Counted from the stretch's first letter, positions 9,105 through 21,528 are shown. The stretch: DNA of 64,000 bases from Methyloversatilis sp. (GCF_030698125.1 NZ_JAUYNV010000006.1:124001-188000); one strand, 5' to 3'. A program made the numbers and translations. Notes: generated from the letters alone by a model not told the origin.

Positions 9105-9124
9105 TAATTGACGCGCCTCGTCAA
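9095..9124 (-). promoter_or_regulatory. Candidate promoter of the arsR run
   Basis: On the minus strand TTGACG (9119-9124) is followed after about 18 bases by ATATTT. The -10 region would lie inside the inverted repeat at 9089-9104, as expected for a repressed promoter. The -10 match is only moderate. Confidence 0.4.
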
Positions 9125-9190
9125 CCCCGGTACATGTTGCAGCGCAACCGGGGGGCGGTATCGTCACCTTCAATCTGCGCTCCGCTTGAA

Positions 9191-9219
9191 TTGACCCGTC
9201 TTGTAAGCTCATGTATCAT
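9191..9219 (+). promoter_or_regulatory. sigma70-type promoter of the atp operon
   Basis: TTGACC (9191-9196) and TATCAT (9214-9219) are separated by exactly 17 bases. Transcription would begin near 9226, leaving a leader of about 135 bases before atpI. The bases between 9226 and 9361 hold no convincing ORF. Confidence 0.75.
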
Positions 9220-9361
9220 CGCGGACTTTGTGTGTGGCGCATAAGTTCCACGTGTGCCGCTGCAATGCAGTTGGGGATGTCGCGCAAGCGACGCTGACGT
9301 AGTTGATCGGACAGGTTCGCGCAGTGGGCCGGAAAGTCGCTGTGCAACGGAAAGAGCAGGC

Positions 9362-9712
9362 ATGCTGAAGGCGGTCATGCTGCAGCTTTCGCTGATCCTG
9401 GTCACTACCGGTTGTGCGCTGTTGTTCGGTGGGACGCTTGCGGGGTTGTCGGTGCTGCTGGGCGGTTTGAGCTACGCGCTCCCGTCATTGCTGTTCGCCC
9501 TCAGGTTGAACCGTCTGACAAGGGCTGCCTCGGCGTCCGGCAACGCATATCCGCTCGAATTCTTCTTCGGCGAGGCGATCAAGATCCTCTCGACGATTGG
9601 ACTGCTGGCGTTGAGCCTTTACCTCGTGCCGGACCTCATGTGGGGCTGGTTTGTCGGAGGTCTGGCCGTCGCGCTGCAGGCTGGTTTTTTTGCTTTCTTG
9701 CTCAAACACTGA
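9362..9712 (+). CDS. atpI: ATP synthase subunit I (assembly factor)
   Basis: The 116-residue protein has four hydrophobic helices and fits AtpI, the poorly conserved first gene of proteobacterial atp operons, which helps c-ring assembly. The motif ANP-type segment seen in many AtpI proteins is represented by NAYPLEFFFGEAIKI, common in betaproteobacterial versions. I chose ATG 9362 rather than the ORF-track start at 9254 because the upstream residues are Arg/Ser-rich shadow and the hydrophobic protein starts at MLKAVMLQLSLIL, preceded by AAGAGCAGG. Only one base separates its stop from the atpB start. Confidence 0.85.
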   Translation: MLKAVMLQLSLILVTTGCALLFGGTLAGLSVLLGGLSYALPSLLFALRLNRLTRAASASGNAYPLEFFFGEAIKILSTIGLLALSLYLVPDLMWGWFVGGLAVALQAGFFAFLLKH

Positions 9713-9713
9713 C

Positions 9714-10595
9714 ATGGCATCCGGAACCGAACTGACGCACGCCGCTCCCACCGCGGGCGAGTACATCGCCCACCACCTCACGTTTCTGAACAATTCCGGC
9801 GAAATGCAGGCCAACCTGATTGATTTCGGGTTGTACAACGTCGATACGCTGTTCTATTCGATCGTGCTCGGCCTGCTGACGGTGTTCCTGTTGCACCGCG
9901 CCGCTGCCAAGGCCACGTCGGGCGTTCCGGGCCGTTTCCAGGCCGCTGTCGAAATCCTCGTTGAAATGGTTGCCGATCAGGCCAAGGGCATGATCCACAG
10001 TGAAGAGTCGCGTCGCTTCGTGGCGCCGCTCGCGCTGACCGTATTCATCTGGATCTTCTTCATGAATGCGATGGACCTGCTGCCGGTCGATCTGCTGCCG
10101 CGCATCTGGGAAGGCGTCTATTCCGCTGCAGGTCACGATCCGCATCACGCCTACATGCGCGTCGTGCCGACCGCCGACATCAATGCAACGATGGGCATGT
10201 CGATTGCCGTATTGCTGCTGTGCCTGTACTACAACGTAAAGATCAAGGGTGCCGGCGGCTGGTTCCACGAATTGATTTCGGCTCCGTTCGGCAACCACAT
10301 CCTGCTGGCGCCGTTCAACTTCGCGATGAACGTCATCGAATTCCTCGCGAAGACCGTCTCGCACGGCATGCGGTTGTTCGGCAACATGTTTGCAGGCGAA
10401 CTCATTTTCATGCTGATCGCGCTGATGGGTGGCGCATGGACCGGCATGAACGCACCGAGCATCCTGCTCGCCGCCGGCCATTTCGTTGCCGGCCTGTCCT
10501 GGGCGATCTTTCACATCCTGGTGATCACGCTGCAGGCATTCATTTTCATGATGCTGACGCTGGTGTACATCGGCCAGGCGCATGACGGTCACTGA
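9714..10595 (+). CDS. atpB: F0F1 ATP synthase subunit a
   Basis: The 293-residue integral membrane protein forms the proton half-channels against the c-ring. The diagnostic helix GMRLFGNMFAGELIF carries the essential arginine, and ATMGMSIAVLLL and LQAFIFMMLTLVYIG match subunit a. The start MASGTELTHAAP is the ATG directly after the atpI stop; the ORF track extends upstream into atpI. The gap to atpE is short and AT-rich. Confidence 0.97.
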   Translation: MASGTELTHAAPTAGEYIAHHLTFLNNSGEMQANLIDFGLYNVDTLFYSIVLGLLTVFLLHRAAAKATSGVPGRFQAAVEILVEMVADQAKGMIHSEESRRFVAPLALTVFIWIFFMNAMDLLPVDLLPRIWEGVYSAAGHDPHHAYMRVVPTADINATMGMSIAVLLLCLYYNVKIKGAGGWFHELISAPFGNHILLAPFNFAMNVIEFLAKTVSHGMRLFGNMFAGELIFMLIALMGGAWTGMNAPSILLAAGHFVAGLSWAIFHILVITLQAFIFMMLTLVYIGQAHDGH

Positions 10596-10615
10596 TTTGC
10601 TGTTCATCAGGTTGT

Positions 10616-10887
<272 letters not shown>

Positions 10888-10932
10888 GACAGGCAACCGC
10901 CCCAACACCGACTCATTGAAGGGAAAGTTGCC

Positions 10933-11406
10933 GTGAATCTGAACGCAACGCTCATCATCCAGCTCGTGGTGTTCCTGTCGTTCGTGTGGTTTACGAAGAA
11001 TTTCGTATGGCCGCCCATCGTCAAGGCACTCGACGAGCGTGCGAAGAAGGTCGCTGACGGACTGGCTGCTGCGGACAAGGCAAAGGCCGATCTGGCCAAT
11101 GCCGAGAAGCGCTCGATGGAAGAGCTGCGCTCCGCGCGCGAATCTGCCGCCGAGCTCCGCGCAGGCGCCGAAAAGCAGGCCGGCAAGCTGGTCGAGGATG
11201 CTCGCGCGGAAGCCAATCGCATCATCGCCGCCGCCCGCGAAGCCGCGACCACCGAAGCCGGTGCCGCTGCCCAGAAGGCCAAGGACGCATTGCGCGATCA
11301 GGTGGCAGCGCTTGCCGTCGCCGGTGCCGAACGCATCCTGCGTCGCGAAATCAACGCTCAAACCCACGCCGATCTGCTCTCCAACCTGAAACAGGAATTG
11401 AGCTGA
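10933..11406 (+). CDS. atpF: F0F1 ATP synthase subunit b
   Basis: The 157-residue peripheral-stalk subunit has one N-terminal membrane helix ([15 protein letters not shown]) followed by [23 protein letters not shown] and a long charged, Ala-rich helix, as in all b subunits. The start codon is GTG with AGGGAAAG upstream. It precedes atpH by four bases, fitting coupled synthesis of the two stalk proteins. Confidence 0.97.
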   Translation: MNLNATLIIQLVVFLSFVWFTKNFVWPPIVKALDERAKKVADGLAAADKAKADLANAEKRSMEELRSARESAAELRAGAEKQAGKLVEDARAEANRIIAAAREAATTEAGAAAQKAKDALRDQVAALAVAGAERILRREINAQTHADLLSNLKQELS

Positions 11407-11410
11407 CACC

Positions 11411-11947
11411 ATGGCAGAGAACGTCACCATCGCGCGACCATACGCTGAAGCCGCTTTCCAGCTCGCCAGGGAAGCCGGTGCGCTGTCTGCCTGGGCCGAT
11501 GCGCTGGGCTGCATGGCGGCCGCAGCGTCCGACCCGGCCGTTCGCCAGCTGTTGTCCGATCCCACCCGCACGTCCGTGGATCGCGGCTTCCTGTTCCTCG
11601 CTGCAGTTCCGGGCGAGCTGACCGACGAGCACCGCAGCTTCGTGCGCGTACTGGCCCAGAACAACAGGCTGTCGCTGCTGCCCGAGGTGTGCGAGCAGTT
11701 TGTCAGCCTGAAGAACGATCACGAGCTCAATGCCGTGGCCTACGTCAGTTCGGCCTTTCCGATGGACGACGCCACCGTGGCGCGTCTGCTGGCCGATCTG
11801 GAACCGCGTTTCGGCCGTCGCCTCGAGGCGAGGGTGAGCATCGATCCGGAATTGATCGGCGGTGTGAAGGTTGCGGTCGGTGACGAAGTGATCGACGCCT
11901 CGGTCCGCGGCAAGCTTGCCGCCATGGCCACTGCGCTACAGAACTAG
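11411..11947 (+). CDS. atpH: F0F1 ATP synthase subunit delta
   Basis: The 178-residue stalk subunit links b to the alpha-beta head. [19 protein letters not shown] at the N-terminus and the C-terminal [25 protein letters not shown] match the family exactly. It sits between atpF and atpA with very short spacers. Confidence 0.97.
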   Translation: MAENVTIARPYAEAAFQLAREAGALSAWADALGCMAAAASDPAVRQLLSDPTRTSVDRGFLFLAAVPGELTDEHRSFVRVLAQNNRLSLLPEVCEQFVSLKNDHELNAVAYVSSAFPMDDATVARLLADLEPRFGRRLEARVSIDPELIGGVKVAVGDEVIDASVRGKLAAMATALQN

Positions 11948-11957
11948 GAGTTTTTTG

Positions 11958-13496
<1,539 letters not shown>

Positions 13497-13517
13497 GCGC
13501 GCGGACCGGAGATAACC

Positions 13518-14387
13518 ATGGCCAGCGGAAAAGAAATCCGTACCAAGATCAAGAGCGTGCAAAACACGAAGAAGATCACCAAGGCGATGGAGATGGTGGC
13601 TGCATCCAAGATGCGCAAGGCGCAGGACAGGATGCGGGCTGCCCGCCCCTACGCCGACACGATCCGTCGTCTTGCCGCCAATCTGTCCGCCGCCACCGCC
13701 AGCGAGTACAAGCACCCCTTCCTCGCGACCGTCGGTCAGATCAAGCGCGTCGGCGTCATCGTCGTCACGACCGACAAGGGTCTGTGCGGCGGCATGAACA
13801 CCAATGTGCTGCGCCTTGCCCTGAATTCGATGAAGGAATGGGAAGCGAAGGGCGCAACCGAAATCCGCGTTGCCGCTATCGGCAACAAGGGTCTGGGTTT
13901 CATGCAGCGCATGGGCGCCAAGGTGGTGTCGCAGGCAACGCAGCTGGGCGACACGCCGCACCTGGAAAAGCTGATCGGCACCGTCAAGGTGATGATCGAT
14001 GCCTTCCAGGCCGGCGAGCTCGACGCGGTGTACATGTCCTTCACCCGCTTCATCAACACGATGAAGCAGGAGCCGGTGATGGAGCAGCTGCTGCCGCTGA
14101 CCGGTGATCGCCTCGGTACGCCGCAGGGCACGTGGGATTACCTGTACGAGCCGGACCCGCAGGTGGTGATCGATGAATTGCTCGTCCGTTACGTCGAGGC
14201 GCTGGTGTATCAGTCAGTGGCCGAGAACATGGCGTCCGAACAGAGCGCGCGCATGGTGGCCATGAAGGCGGCCTCCGACAATGCGGGCAATGTCATCGGC
14301 GAATTGCAGCTGGTCTATAACAAGACCCGCCAGGCGGCGATCACGAAGGAGCTGTCCGAAATCGTCGGCGGCGCCGCTGCAGTCTGA
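13518..14387 (+). CDS. atpG: F0F1 ATP synthase subunit gamma
   Basis: The 289-residue rotor shaft begins [31 protein letters not shown], the conserved N-terminal helix. The [11 protein letters not shown] loop and the C-terminal [21 protein letters not shown] are conserved. It starts 21 bases after atpA with a GGAGATAACC ribosome-binding site. Confidence 0.98.
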   Translation: MASGKEIRTKIKSVQNTKKITKAMEMVAASKMRKAQDRMRAARPYADTIRRLAANLSAATASEYKHPFLATVGQIKRVGVIVVTTDKGLCGGMNTNVLRLALNSMKEWEAKGATEIRVAAIGNKGLGFMQRMGAKVVSQATQLGDTPHLEKLIGTVKVMIDAFQAGELDAVYMSFTRFINTMKQEPVMEQLLPLTGDRLGTPQGTWDYLYEPDPQVVIDELLVRYVEALVYQSVAENMASEQSARMVAMKAASDNAGNVIGELQLVYNKTRQAAITKELSEIVGGAAAV

Positions 14388-14419
14388 TCGCGCACAATGA
14401 TTTTTTGTATTGGGGATAG

Positions 14420-15826
<1,407 letters not shown>

Positions 15827-15835
15827 TGCACCGGC

Positions 15836-15869
15836 GTGTGCGGTGACGGGTTCGCCCGCTGCCGCACAC
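15836..15869 (+). other. Intercistronic hairpin between atpD and atpC
   Basis: GTGTGCGG (15836-15843) pairs with CCGCACAC (15862-15869), and inside it CGGG-TTCG-CCCG forms a UUCG-capped stem. No T-run follows, so it is not a terminator. It could protect the upstream message from 3' exonucleases or lower atpC expression. Confidence 0.6.
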
Positions 15870-15891
15870 GGGCAGCATTCACGGAGTACTT

Positions 15892-16314
15892 ATGTCCAAG
15901 ACCGTACATGTCGACGTGGTCAGCGCGGAAGAGAAGATTTTCTCCGGGCTGGCGGAATTCGTCGTGCTGCCGGGCGAAAGCGGCGAACTGGGCATCCTGC
16001 CCGGCCACACGCCGCTGATCACGCGCATCCGCCCGGGCGAAGTGCGCATCAAGTTGCCGAACCAGGACGCCGAAGAATTCGTGTTCGTGGCCGGTGGCAT
16101 GCTCGAAGTGCAGCCGGGTCTGGTGACCGTGCTGGCAGACACCGCGATCCGCGGCGCCGATCTCGATGAAGCGAAGGCGCTGGGTGCCAAGAAGCTGGCA
16201 GAGGAAGCGCTGGCGAACCGTAATGCCACGATGGATTACGCGGCAGCGCAGGCGGAACTCGCTTCCGCCGTCGCCCAGCTCGCGGCGATCCAGAAGCTGC
16301 GCAAGCGCCACTGA
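15892..16314 (+). CDS. atpC: F0F1 ATP synthase subunit epsilon
   Basis: The 140-residue protein has the N-terminal beta-sandwich ([15 protein letters not shown] ... [16 protein letters not shown]) and a C-terminal helical hairpin ([17 protein letters not shown]), the inhibitory arm of epsilon. It is the last gene of the operon; a strong terminator follows 28 bases after its stop. Confidence 0.97.
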   Translation: MSKTVHVDVVSAEEKIFSGLAEFVVLPGESGELGILPGHTPLITRIRPGEVRIKLPNQDAEEFVFVAGGMLEVQPGLVTVLADTAIRGADLDEAKALGAKKLAEEALANRNATMDYAAAQAELASAVAQLAAIQKLRKRH

Positions 16315-16342
16315 GCGTTCTGGCAGTGCAAGACACGGGAAA

Positions 16343-16365
16343 GGCAGACTTCGGTCTGCCTTTTT
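16343..16365 (+). terminator. Rho-independent terminator of the atp operon
   Basis: GGCAGAC-TTCG-GTCTGCC is a 7-bp perfect stem with a UUCG tetraloop followed directly by TTTTT. This is a textbook intrinsic terminator. Confidence 0.93.
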
Positions 16366-16396
16366 CGTTTCAGGCATCCATTTGTTCCGGCGCAGA

Positions 16397-17887
16397 ATGC
16401 CTACCATGGCTTCGCCTTCGCATGATCTGCTGATCGTCGGCGCCGGCATCAATGGTGCCGGGATTGCGCGCGATGCCGCGTTGCGGGGCTTGTCTGTCGT
16501 CGTCTGCGACCGCGGCGACATTGCCGGTGCCACCTCTTCGGCGTCGACGAAACTGATCCACGGCGGCATCCGCTATCTGGAACAGGCTGCGTTCGGGCTG
16601 GTGCGCGAATCCCTGCGCGAGCGCGAAATTCTCGGGCGCATCGCGGCCCACCTCGTGCGCCCTCAGCGTTTCATCGTGCCGCACACAGGCGAGCGGCCGG
16701 CCTGGATGCTGGCGCTCGGCCTCAGCTTGTACGATCTGCTTGCCGGCCGTCGCAGCCTGCCGGCATCGCAACGTTTGCCGCCGGACTTTCCGCTGCTGCG
16801 TGAGCTTGATCTGCCGGTCACCGGCTCCCACGCGTACTTCGACCTCTGGGTGGACGACGCCCGCCTGACGCTGACCAATCTGAAGGATGCGCGCGCGCAC
16901 GGCGCGGAGGTGCTGCCCCGGCATGCGTTGGTCGCCGTGAGCGCCGACCCGACATCGGGCTGGCGCTGTGAGCTGTCCGGGCGCGCCGGCAGGCGTGAGA
17001 TTCACGCGCGTTGCGTGGTCAATGTCGCCGGACCATGGGTCGGCGAAGTGGAACAACTGCGGGGTGTGCCATCGCCGCCGTTGAGACTGGTGCAGGGGAC
17101 CCACATTCTGCTGCCCCGGCTGCATGCCGGAGACGACGCGTGGTTGCTGCAACAACCCGATCGGCGCGTGGTGTTCGTCATCCCGTGGGACGCGCATTCG
17201 CATCTGGTCGGGACGACCGAAACGGAACTGGCTTCTCCGTCCGCACTGGGTGCAACCGCCGCTGAACTCGAATACTTGCTGTCGGCAATCCAGCGCGCCT
17301 TCGGGCGGCGTCTGCACACCGATGACATCCAGTGGGCGTTCAGCGGCATGAGACCGCTGATCGGTGGTGACGGGAAGGATGCCCGCACGGCGAGCCGCGA
17401 ATATCGACTGTCGCTTGAGGCAACGGACCGTCGGCGGGCCTGGCTCACCGTACAGGGCGGAAAGCTCACGACCTACAGGCGATTGGCCGAGACAGCAGTT
17501 GATCTGCTGACGGGTCCGCTCGGCCGTACCGCCCGTTCATCGACCGCTGAACGGTGCCTGCCCGGGTCCGGCCCCGCAGGTTCCGCAGCGCTCGCTGACT
17601 TGAAGCGGAAGGCAGGCGTCATCCCGAAGGAATGGATTGACGCGCTGTGGCAACGTCACGGCACCCTGACTGCGCAGCTGATCGTCAATCACGCCAGTGG
17701 GGCAGGCGGCGCCGGCCGCGATTTCGGTGGTGGCCTGTTCGAGGCGGAGGCGCGCTGGTGTGCTGAACACGAGTGGGCGACGGAGGCCGACGACGTCATG
17801 TGGCGTCGCACCCGATGCGGCGTGCGGATGACGCCCGCACAGCGGGCTGCATTTTCCTTGTGGTGGAGTGCTCAGCCCTTCGTCTGA
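16397..17887 (+). CDS. glpD: Glycerol-3-phosphate dehydrogenase (FAD, aerobic)
   Basis: The 496-residue flavoprotein oxidises glycerol-3-phosphate to dihydroxyacetone phosphate and passes electrons to the quinone pool at the inner membrane. The N-terminal dinucleotide fold is LLIVGAGINGAGIARDAALRG, followed by TSSASTKLIHGGIRYLEQ, a GlpD signature. The start is ATG 16397 (or 16406, three codons later); the ORF-track start lies inside atpC. No glpF, glpK or glpR is adjacent. Its 3' end overlaps the convergent ubiJ gene by 16 bases. Confidence 0.92.
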   Translation: MPTMASPSHDLLIVGAGINGAGIARDAALRGLSVVVCDRGDIAGATSSASTKLIHGGIRYLEQAAFGLVRESLREREILGRIAAHLVRPQRFIVPHTGERPAWMLALGLSLYDLLAGRRSLPASQRLPPDFPLLRELDLPVTGSHAYFDLWVDDARLTLTNLKDARAHGAEVLPRHALVAVSADPTSGWRCELSGRAGRREIHARCVVNVAGPWVGEVEQLRGVPSPPLRLVQGTHILLPRLHAGDDAWLLQQPDRRVVFVIPWDAHSHLVGTTETELASPSALGATAAELEYLLSAIQRAFGRRLHTDDIQWAFSGMRPLIGGDGKDARTASREYRLSLEATDRRRAWLTVQGGKLTTYRRLAETAVDLLTGPLGRTARSSTAERCLPGSGPAGSAALADLKRKAGVIPKEWIDALWQRHGTLTAQLIVNHASGAGGAGRDFGGGLFEAEARWCAEHEWATEADDVMWRRTRCGVRMTPAQRAAFSLWWSAQPFV

Positions 17888-18465
17888 GCCCTGCGTTCGA
17901 GCAGCTCGATCCGCTTCTGCAGACGGGAATAATCGTCCCGCAAGGTATCCACACCCGACGCGAACGCAGCGGACGCCGCGGGGCGGATCAGCATCTGTAC
18001 CTCATCGGCGACGTATTCCGAACCGGCACTGGCAAATCGCTTCGCCAGATCCCTGCCGGAGGACAACAGTGAGCGCGCACTGCCCACCATGCGCTCGGCC
18101 GCCACATCGCCGACGACGCGGCTGAAATCTTCGGCGGCATCCCAGCGCAGCGAACGCAGCACCTGTCCAAGTGTTTCCGCCAGCGCAGCGTCGCCTTCGA
18201 TGCGCGCCTCGCGCAGTACGCCTTCACCTTGGTGCGGCAGGCGCAGCAGCGCGTCCGCGGGCAGACGCAGGGTGACGGACGGGGTGCTGTCAGCCGACAC
18301 GGCCAGCGTGCCATCAGGTGCGATGGCGAACGCCACAGCGACCTCTCCGACCGCCAGCCGCGCGTGGCGGCCGGCATGCAGGGACAATCTTTCCTGCGCG
18401 CCCGGCGTCTGGCCAAGCAGGTGGTTGAGTACCGTCAGTACAGTCGCAGCGAGCAAGGCGCTCAT
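17872..18465 (-). CDS. ubiJ: UbiJ-type SCP2-domain ubiquinone accessory protein
   Basis: The 197-residue protein begins MSALLAATVLTVLNHLLG and has an SCP2-like lipid-binding fold (LAVGEVAVAFAIAPDGTLAVS ... VTLRLPADALLRL). The C-terminal helix ends in a coiled-coil-like DDYSRLQKRIELLERR. UbiJ scaffolds the soluble ubiquinone-biosynthesis complex and holds the polyprenyl tail. I chose the ATG at 18465; the longer ORF runs into the Tim44 gene. It lies just 7 bases downstream of that gene, with ubiE beyond. UbiB, commonly the next gene, is replaced here by convergent glpD. Confidence 0.85.
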   Translation of the reverse strand: MSALLAATVLTVLNHLLGQTPGAQERLSLHAGRHARLAVGEVAVAFAIAPDGTLAVSADSTPSVTLRLPADALLRLPHQGEGVLREARIEGDAALAETLGQVLRSLRWDAAEDFSRVVGDVAAERMVGSARSLLSSGRDLAKRFASAGSEYVADEVQMLIRPAASAAFASGVDTLRDDYSRLQKRIELLERRAQTKG

Positions 18466-18472
18466 CCCCCGC

Positions 18473-19372
18473 TTATTCCATCTGCTGGATGCCGGCAATG
18501 AGCCAGCCGCGGTCACCCGACACGGGCTTGGACAGGTGCCACACTTCATCGAACGATTCCGGCGACGCGTCAGCCTGTTCGCGAATCAAACCGTAGAAGC
18601 GCACGCTGGCGACGTACTGTGTGTCTTCGGTGCTGACATCGAGCAGCACGGCTTCGACCTGCACCACATCGGTGGATTGCGGCTCGCTGCCGCGTTCCTG
18701 GATCTGCATGCGGATTTCGGCAAACACTTCCGGCGTCGTGAAGCTGCGGATGTCCTCGACATCTCCGGCATCGTTCGCGGCCTGGAGGCGCACGAAGTTC
18801 AGCTTGGCCTGGCGCAGGAAGCCGGCTACATCGAAATCGGCCGGAATGTGCGTCGGCGTGGTTGTCGCTGCGGTCGCTGCAGCGGACCCACCGGCAGCCG
18901 GCGCGTCAAAGGGCTGAGCCTGCGGCGGTGCGTAAGCCGGACGACCGGCGGCGGCGGCCGCGTACTGCATGCCCGGCTGCGGAGCCGGCGACTTGCGGCG
19001 TGCAAACACGCGCCACAGCACCAGCGCGCCGACGACCAGCAGCGCAATCATCATGAAGGATGCGAGTTCTTCACCGAATCCGAGGTGCGACGCCAGTGCG
19101 GCCAGGCCGATGCCGGCGGCCAGACCGGCCAGCGGACCCATCCACGAACGCTTCGCCGGTTGCGCGGCGGCGCCAGCTGCGGCCGCACCCGACTGTTGCG
19201 TGGCCGACGACGTGTTCTGTGCCGGCGCCGGCGTGGCGTCGCGCTTCATCACCGACGAATCGCGCTGCGATCCGAACGACTTGCTGCCGCCGAGCCGCTT
19301 GGCTTCGGCTTCGTAGGTCATGCCGCCGAAACTGATGACGGTGGCAAAAAGCATCAGCAGGAACTTCTTCAT
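18473..19372 (-). CDS. Tim44-domain membrane protein
   Basis: The 299-residue protein has a signal sequence (FLLMLFATVISFGGMTYEAEAK) and then an Ala/Gln/Ser-rich segment. One or two membrane helices follow (MGPLAGLAAGIGLAALAS; ASFMMIALLVVGALVLWRVFARR). Next is a Pro/Ala linker, and residues from about 175 are a Tim44/mitochondrial-import-like domain (FLRQAKLNFVRLQAANDAGDVEDIRSFTTPEVF). Bacterial relatives have no settled function. Its place between ubiE and ubiJ is conserved in betaproteobacteria and suggests a link to membrane or quinone assembly. Confidence 0.88.
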   Translation of the reverse strand: MKKFLLMLFATVISFGGMTYEAEAKRLGGSKSFGSQRDSSVMKRDATPAPAQNTSSATQQSGAAAAGAAAQPAKRSWMGPLAGLAAGIGLAALASHLGFGEELASFMMIALLVVGALVLWRVFARRKSPAPQPGMQYAAAAAGRPAYAPPQAQPFDAPAAGGSAAATAATTTPTHIPADFDVAGFLRQAKLNFVRLQAANDAGDVEDIRSFTTPEVFAEIRMQIQERGSEPQSTDVVQVEAVLLDVSTEDTQYVASVRFYGLIREQADASPESFDEVWHLSKPVSGDRGWLIAGIQQME

Positions 19373-19514
19373 TCTGTTGTCTCCTCGGGTAAGGCGGGAA
19401 AACGAAGCCAGTCCGGCTTCGGAATCGCTGGTCTAAAAATTAGCACACTAACAGACCGCAAGAAACGCGGAAGGTTCTGTTCTTTGTCGATGGATGGCAA
19501 AGGCGTGCAGGCGT

Positions 19515-20252
19515 TCAGAGCTTGAAGCCGCGGTGCAGTGCGACCACACCGGCACTCAGGTTGAAGTACTCGACCCGACCGAGGCCGGCGTCGCGCATCA
19601 TTCCGGCCAGCGTGTCCTGGTCGGGGTGCATGCGGATCGACTCGGCCAGATAGCGATAGCTGGCTTCGTCTTTTGCCACCTGCCGGCCCAACCAGGGCAG
19701 TACCTTGAACGAGTACAGGTCGTAGACCTTTTCCAGCGGCTTGGCGACGCGCGAAAACTCAAGCACCAGCGCGCGGCCGCCCGGTTTGAGCACGCGCCGG
19801 AACTCGGCCAGCGCGCGATCCTTGTGCGTCATGTTGCGCAGACCGAAGGCAACCGTGACGCAATCAAAGTGATTGTCCGGGAAGGGCAGCTTTTCGGCGT
19901 CGCACAGCAGGCTGGGCAGCAATAGCCCGGCATTGGTCAACCGGTCGCGGCCTTCGCGCAGCATGTCCGGATTGATGTCGGTGTGCCACACCTCGCCGGT
20001 TTCGCCAGCGCGCCTGGCATGCGCAATGGTCAGGTCGCCGGTACCGGCTGCCACGTCGAGCACGCGCTGCCCCGGACGCACGCCGGCCATCTGGATCGCG
20101 AAAGCCTTCCAGCCCCGGTGCAGGCCGCCGGACATCAGGTCATTCATGATGTCGTAACGTCGTGCGACCGACGAAAACACGCTCGACACGCGCTTCGCCT
20201 TCGCCGCTTCGGCGACGCGCTCGAATCCGAAATCGGTGGACGGTTCGCTCAT
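19515..20252 (-). CDS. ubiE: Ubiquinone/menaquinone C-methyltransferase
   Basis: The 245-residue SAM-dependent enzyme adds the C-methyl group in ubiquinone (and menaquinone) synthesis. Motif I is [16 protein letters not shown], preceded by the UbiE signature [31 protein letters not shown] and VLEFS are also diagnostic. The ATG at 20252 (MSEPSTDFG) gives the usual length; the track start is 10 codons upstream. It follows the DUF971 gene by 7 bases. Confidence 0.96.
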   Translation of the reverse strand: MSEPSTDFGFERVAEAAKAKRVSSVFSSVARRYDIMNDLMSGGLHRGWKAFAIQMAGVRPGQRVLDVAAGTGDLTIAHARRAGETGEVWHTDINPDMLREGRDRLTNAGLLLPSLLCDAEKLPFPDNHFDCVTVAFGLRNMTHKDRALAEFRRVLKPGGRALVLEFSRVAKPLEKVYDLYSFKVLPWLGRQVAKDEASYRYLAESIRMHPDQDTLAGMMRDAGLGRVEYFNLSAGVVALHRGFKL

Positions 20253-20259
20253 GCTTTGC

Positions 20260-20682
20260 TCAATGGGAGTGGCCGCAGCCACCCTTGGCTGCGGGCGGCG
20301 GCGTCAGTGCGGGATCGCGGCTGGCGCCGGCGGCATCGAGGCGGGCCAGATAGTCGGACCACAGCGCTTCCTGGTTCTCGCCCAGCAAGTACAGGTAGTC
20401 CCAGGAGTAGATACCGCTGTCGTGGCCGTCGGAAAACACCGGCTTCACCGCATATGAGCCGACCGGTTCGACGCGCGCGATATCGATGTCGCGCTTGCCC
20501 ACCTGCAGCGTCTCCTGGCCCGGCCCGTGGCCGCGTACCTCGGCCGAGGGGGAGCACACGCGGAGAAATTCGAAACTGAAGCTGAAGTGCCGGCCGTTGT
20601 CGAAACTGACGTCCATCAGCTTCGATTTTTGCTGCACCTTGATTTCGGTGGGAATCGGGGTGTCCTTGTCGAGACCGGCCAT
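20260..20682 (-). CDS. DUF971 domain protein
   Basis: The 140-residue protein has the DUF971 fold (gamma-butyrobetaine-hydroxylase-like N-terminal domain): [40 protein letters not shown] and [21 protein letters not shown]. It ends in a His/Cys tail (GGCGHSH) that could bind metal. I chose the ATG at 20682; an in-frame ATG at 20694 is possible. It is the first gene before ubiE, as in many betaproteobacteria. Confidence 0.88.
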   Translation of the reverse strand: MAGLDKDTPIPTEIKVQQKSKLMDVSFDNGRHFSFSFEFLRVCSPSAEVRGHGPGQETLQVGKRDIDIARVEPVGSYAVKPVFSDGHDSGIYSWDYLYLLGENQEALWSDYLARLDAAGASRDPALTPPPAAKGGCGHSH

Positions 20683-20768
20683 GGTTTTCCGCATTGGAGA
20701 CGAAGAATGACGATGATACCGCGCGCCGGGCGCACTGCCGTCGTGAACGCGCATGCGGCGGGCCGGTG

Positions 20769-20802
20769 CTGTCACCAGATCGTCATCGTACTGAAATAGA
20801 CT
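20769..20802 (+). promoter_or_regulatory. Pho box and -10 element upstream of phoB
   Basis: CTGTCAC-CAGA-TCGTCAT (20769-20786) matches the 7-4-7 direct-repeat Pho box (CTGTCAT repeats), with 6 of 7 and 5 of 7 positions conserved. TAGACT (20797-20802) lies 10 bases downstream, the usual distance at PhoB-activated promoters that lack a -35. PhoB binding is inferred. Confidence 0.6.
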
Positions 20803-20838
20803 TCGCAGCGATCCATCACCGGAACGACCTTCATCGTC

Positions 20839-21528
20839 ATGGCCCGCATACTCGTTGTCGAGGACGAACCGTCCATTCAGGAACTGATCAGCGTGACCCT
20901 CACGCGCACCGGCCATGATCCGCTGCGCGCGCTCGACGCCGAAACCGCGCTGCGGCTCATGCAGGCCGAACTGCCCGATCTGGTGCTGCTCGACTGGATG
21001 TTGCCCGGGCAAAGCGGCATTGATCTTGCGCGCAGGTTGCGCAGCGATGAACGCACGCGTGGCGTGCCCATCATCATGCTGACCGCGCGCGGCGACGAAC
21101 AGTCGAAAGTGACCGGACTGGAAACCGGCGCCGACGACTATGTCACCAAGCCTTTTTCGCCACGCGAACTGGCGGCCCGCATCAAGGCGGTGCTGCGCCG
21201 TCAGAAGCCGCAGGCCACCGAAGATCCGGTGGAGATCGAAGGCCTGCGCCTCGACCCGGCGACCCATCGCGTCACCGCGCGCGGCGCAGCCGTCATGCTG
21301 GGTCCGACCGAGTTCCGCCTTCTGCATTTCTTCATGACGCACGCCGAGCGTGTGCATTCGCGCGCCCAGCTGCTCGACAGCGTGTGGGGCGATCACGTAT
21401 TCGTCGAGGAGCGGACCGTGGATGTGCATATCCGTCGCCTGCGCAGCGTGCTCGAAGCGAGCGGCCACGACACGCTGATCCAGACCGTGCGTGGCAGCGG
21501 CTACAGACTGTCCTGCCAGAAGGAATAG
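20839..21528 (+). CDS. phoB: Phosphate regulon response regulator PhoB
   Basis: The 229-residue OmpR/PhoB-family regulator has a receiver domain (acidic pocket VEDE, phospho-acceptor Asp52 in LLDWMLPG, Lys in YVTKPFSP). A C-terminal winged helix follows (MLGPTEFRLLHFFMTH ... RTVDVHIRRLRSVLE). These match PhoB closely. phoR follows after 36 bases. No pst or phoU genes are in the window. Confidence 0.93.
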   Translation: MARILVVEDEPSIQELISVTLTRTGHDPLRALDAETALRLMQAELPDLVLLDWMLPGQSGIDLARRLRSDERTRGVPIIMLTARGDEQSKVTGLETGADDYVTKPFSPRELAARIKAVLRRQKPQATEDPVEIEGLRLDPATHRVTARGAAVMLGPTEFRLLHFFMTHAERVHSRAQLLDSVWGDHVFVEERTVDVHIRRLRSVLEASGHDTLIQTVRGSGYRLSCQKE

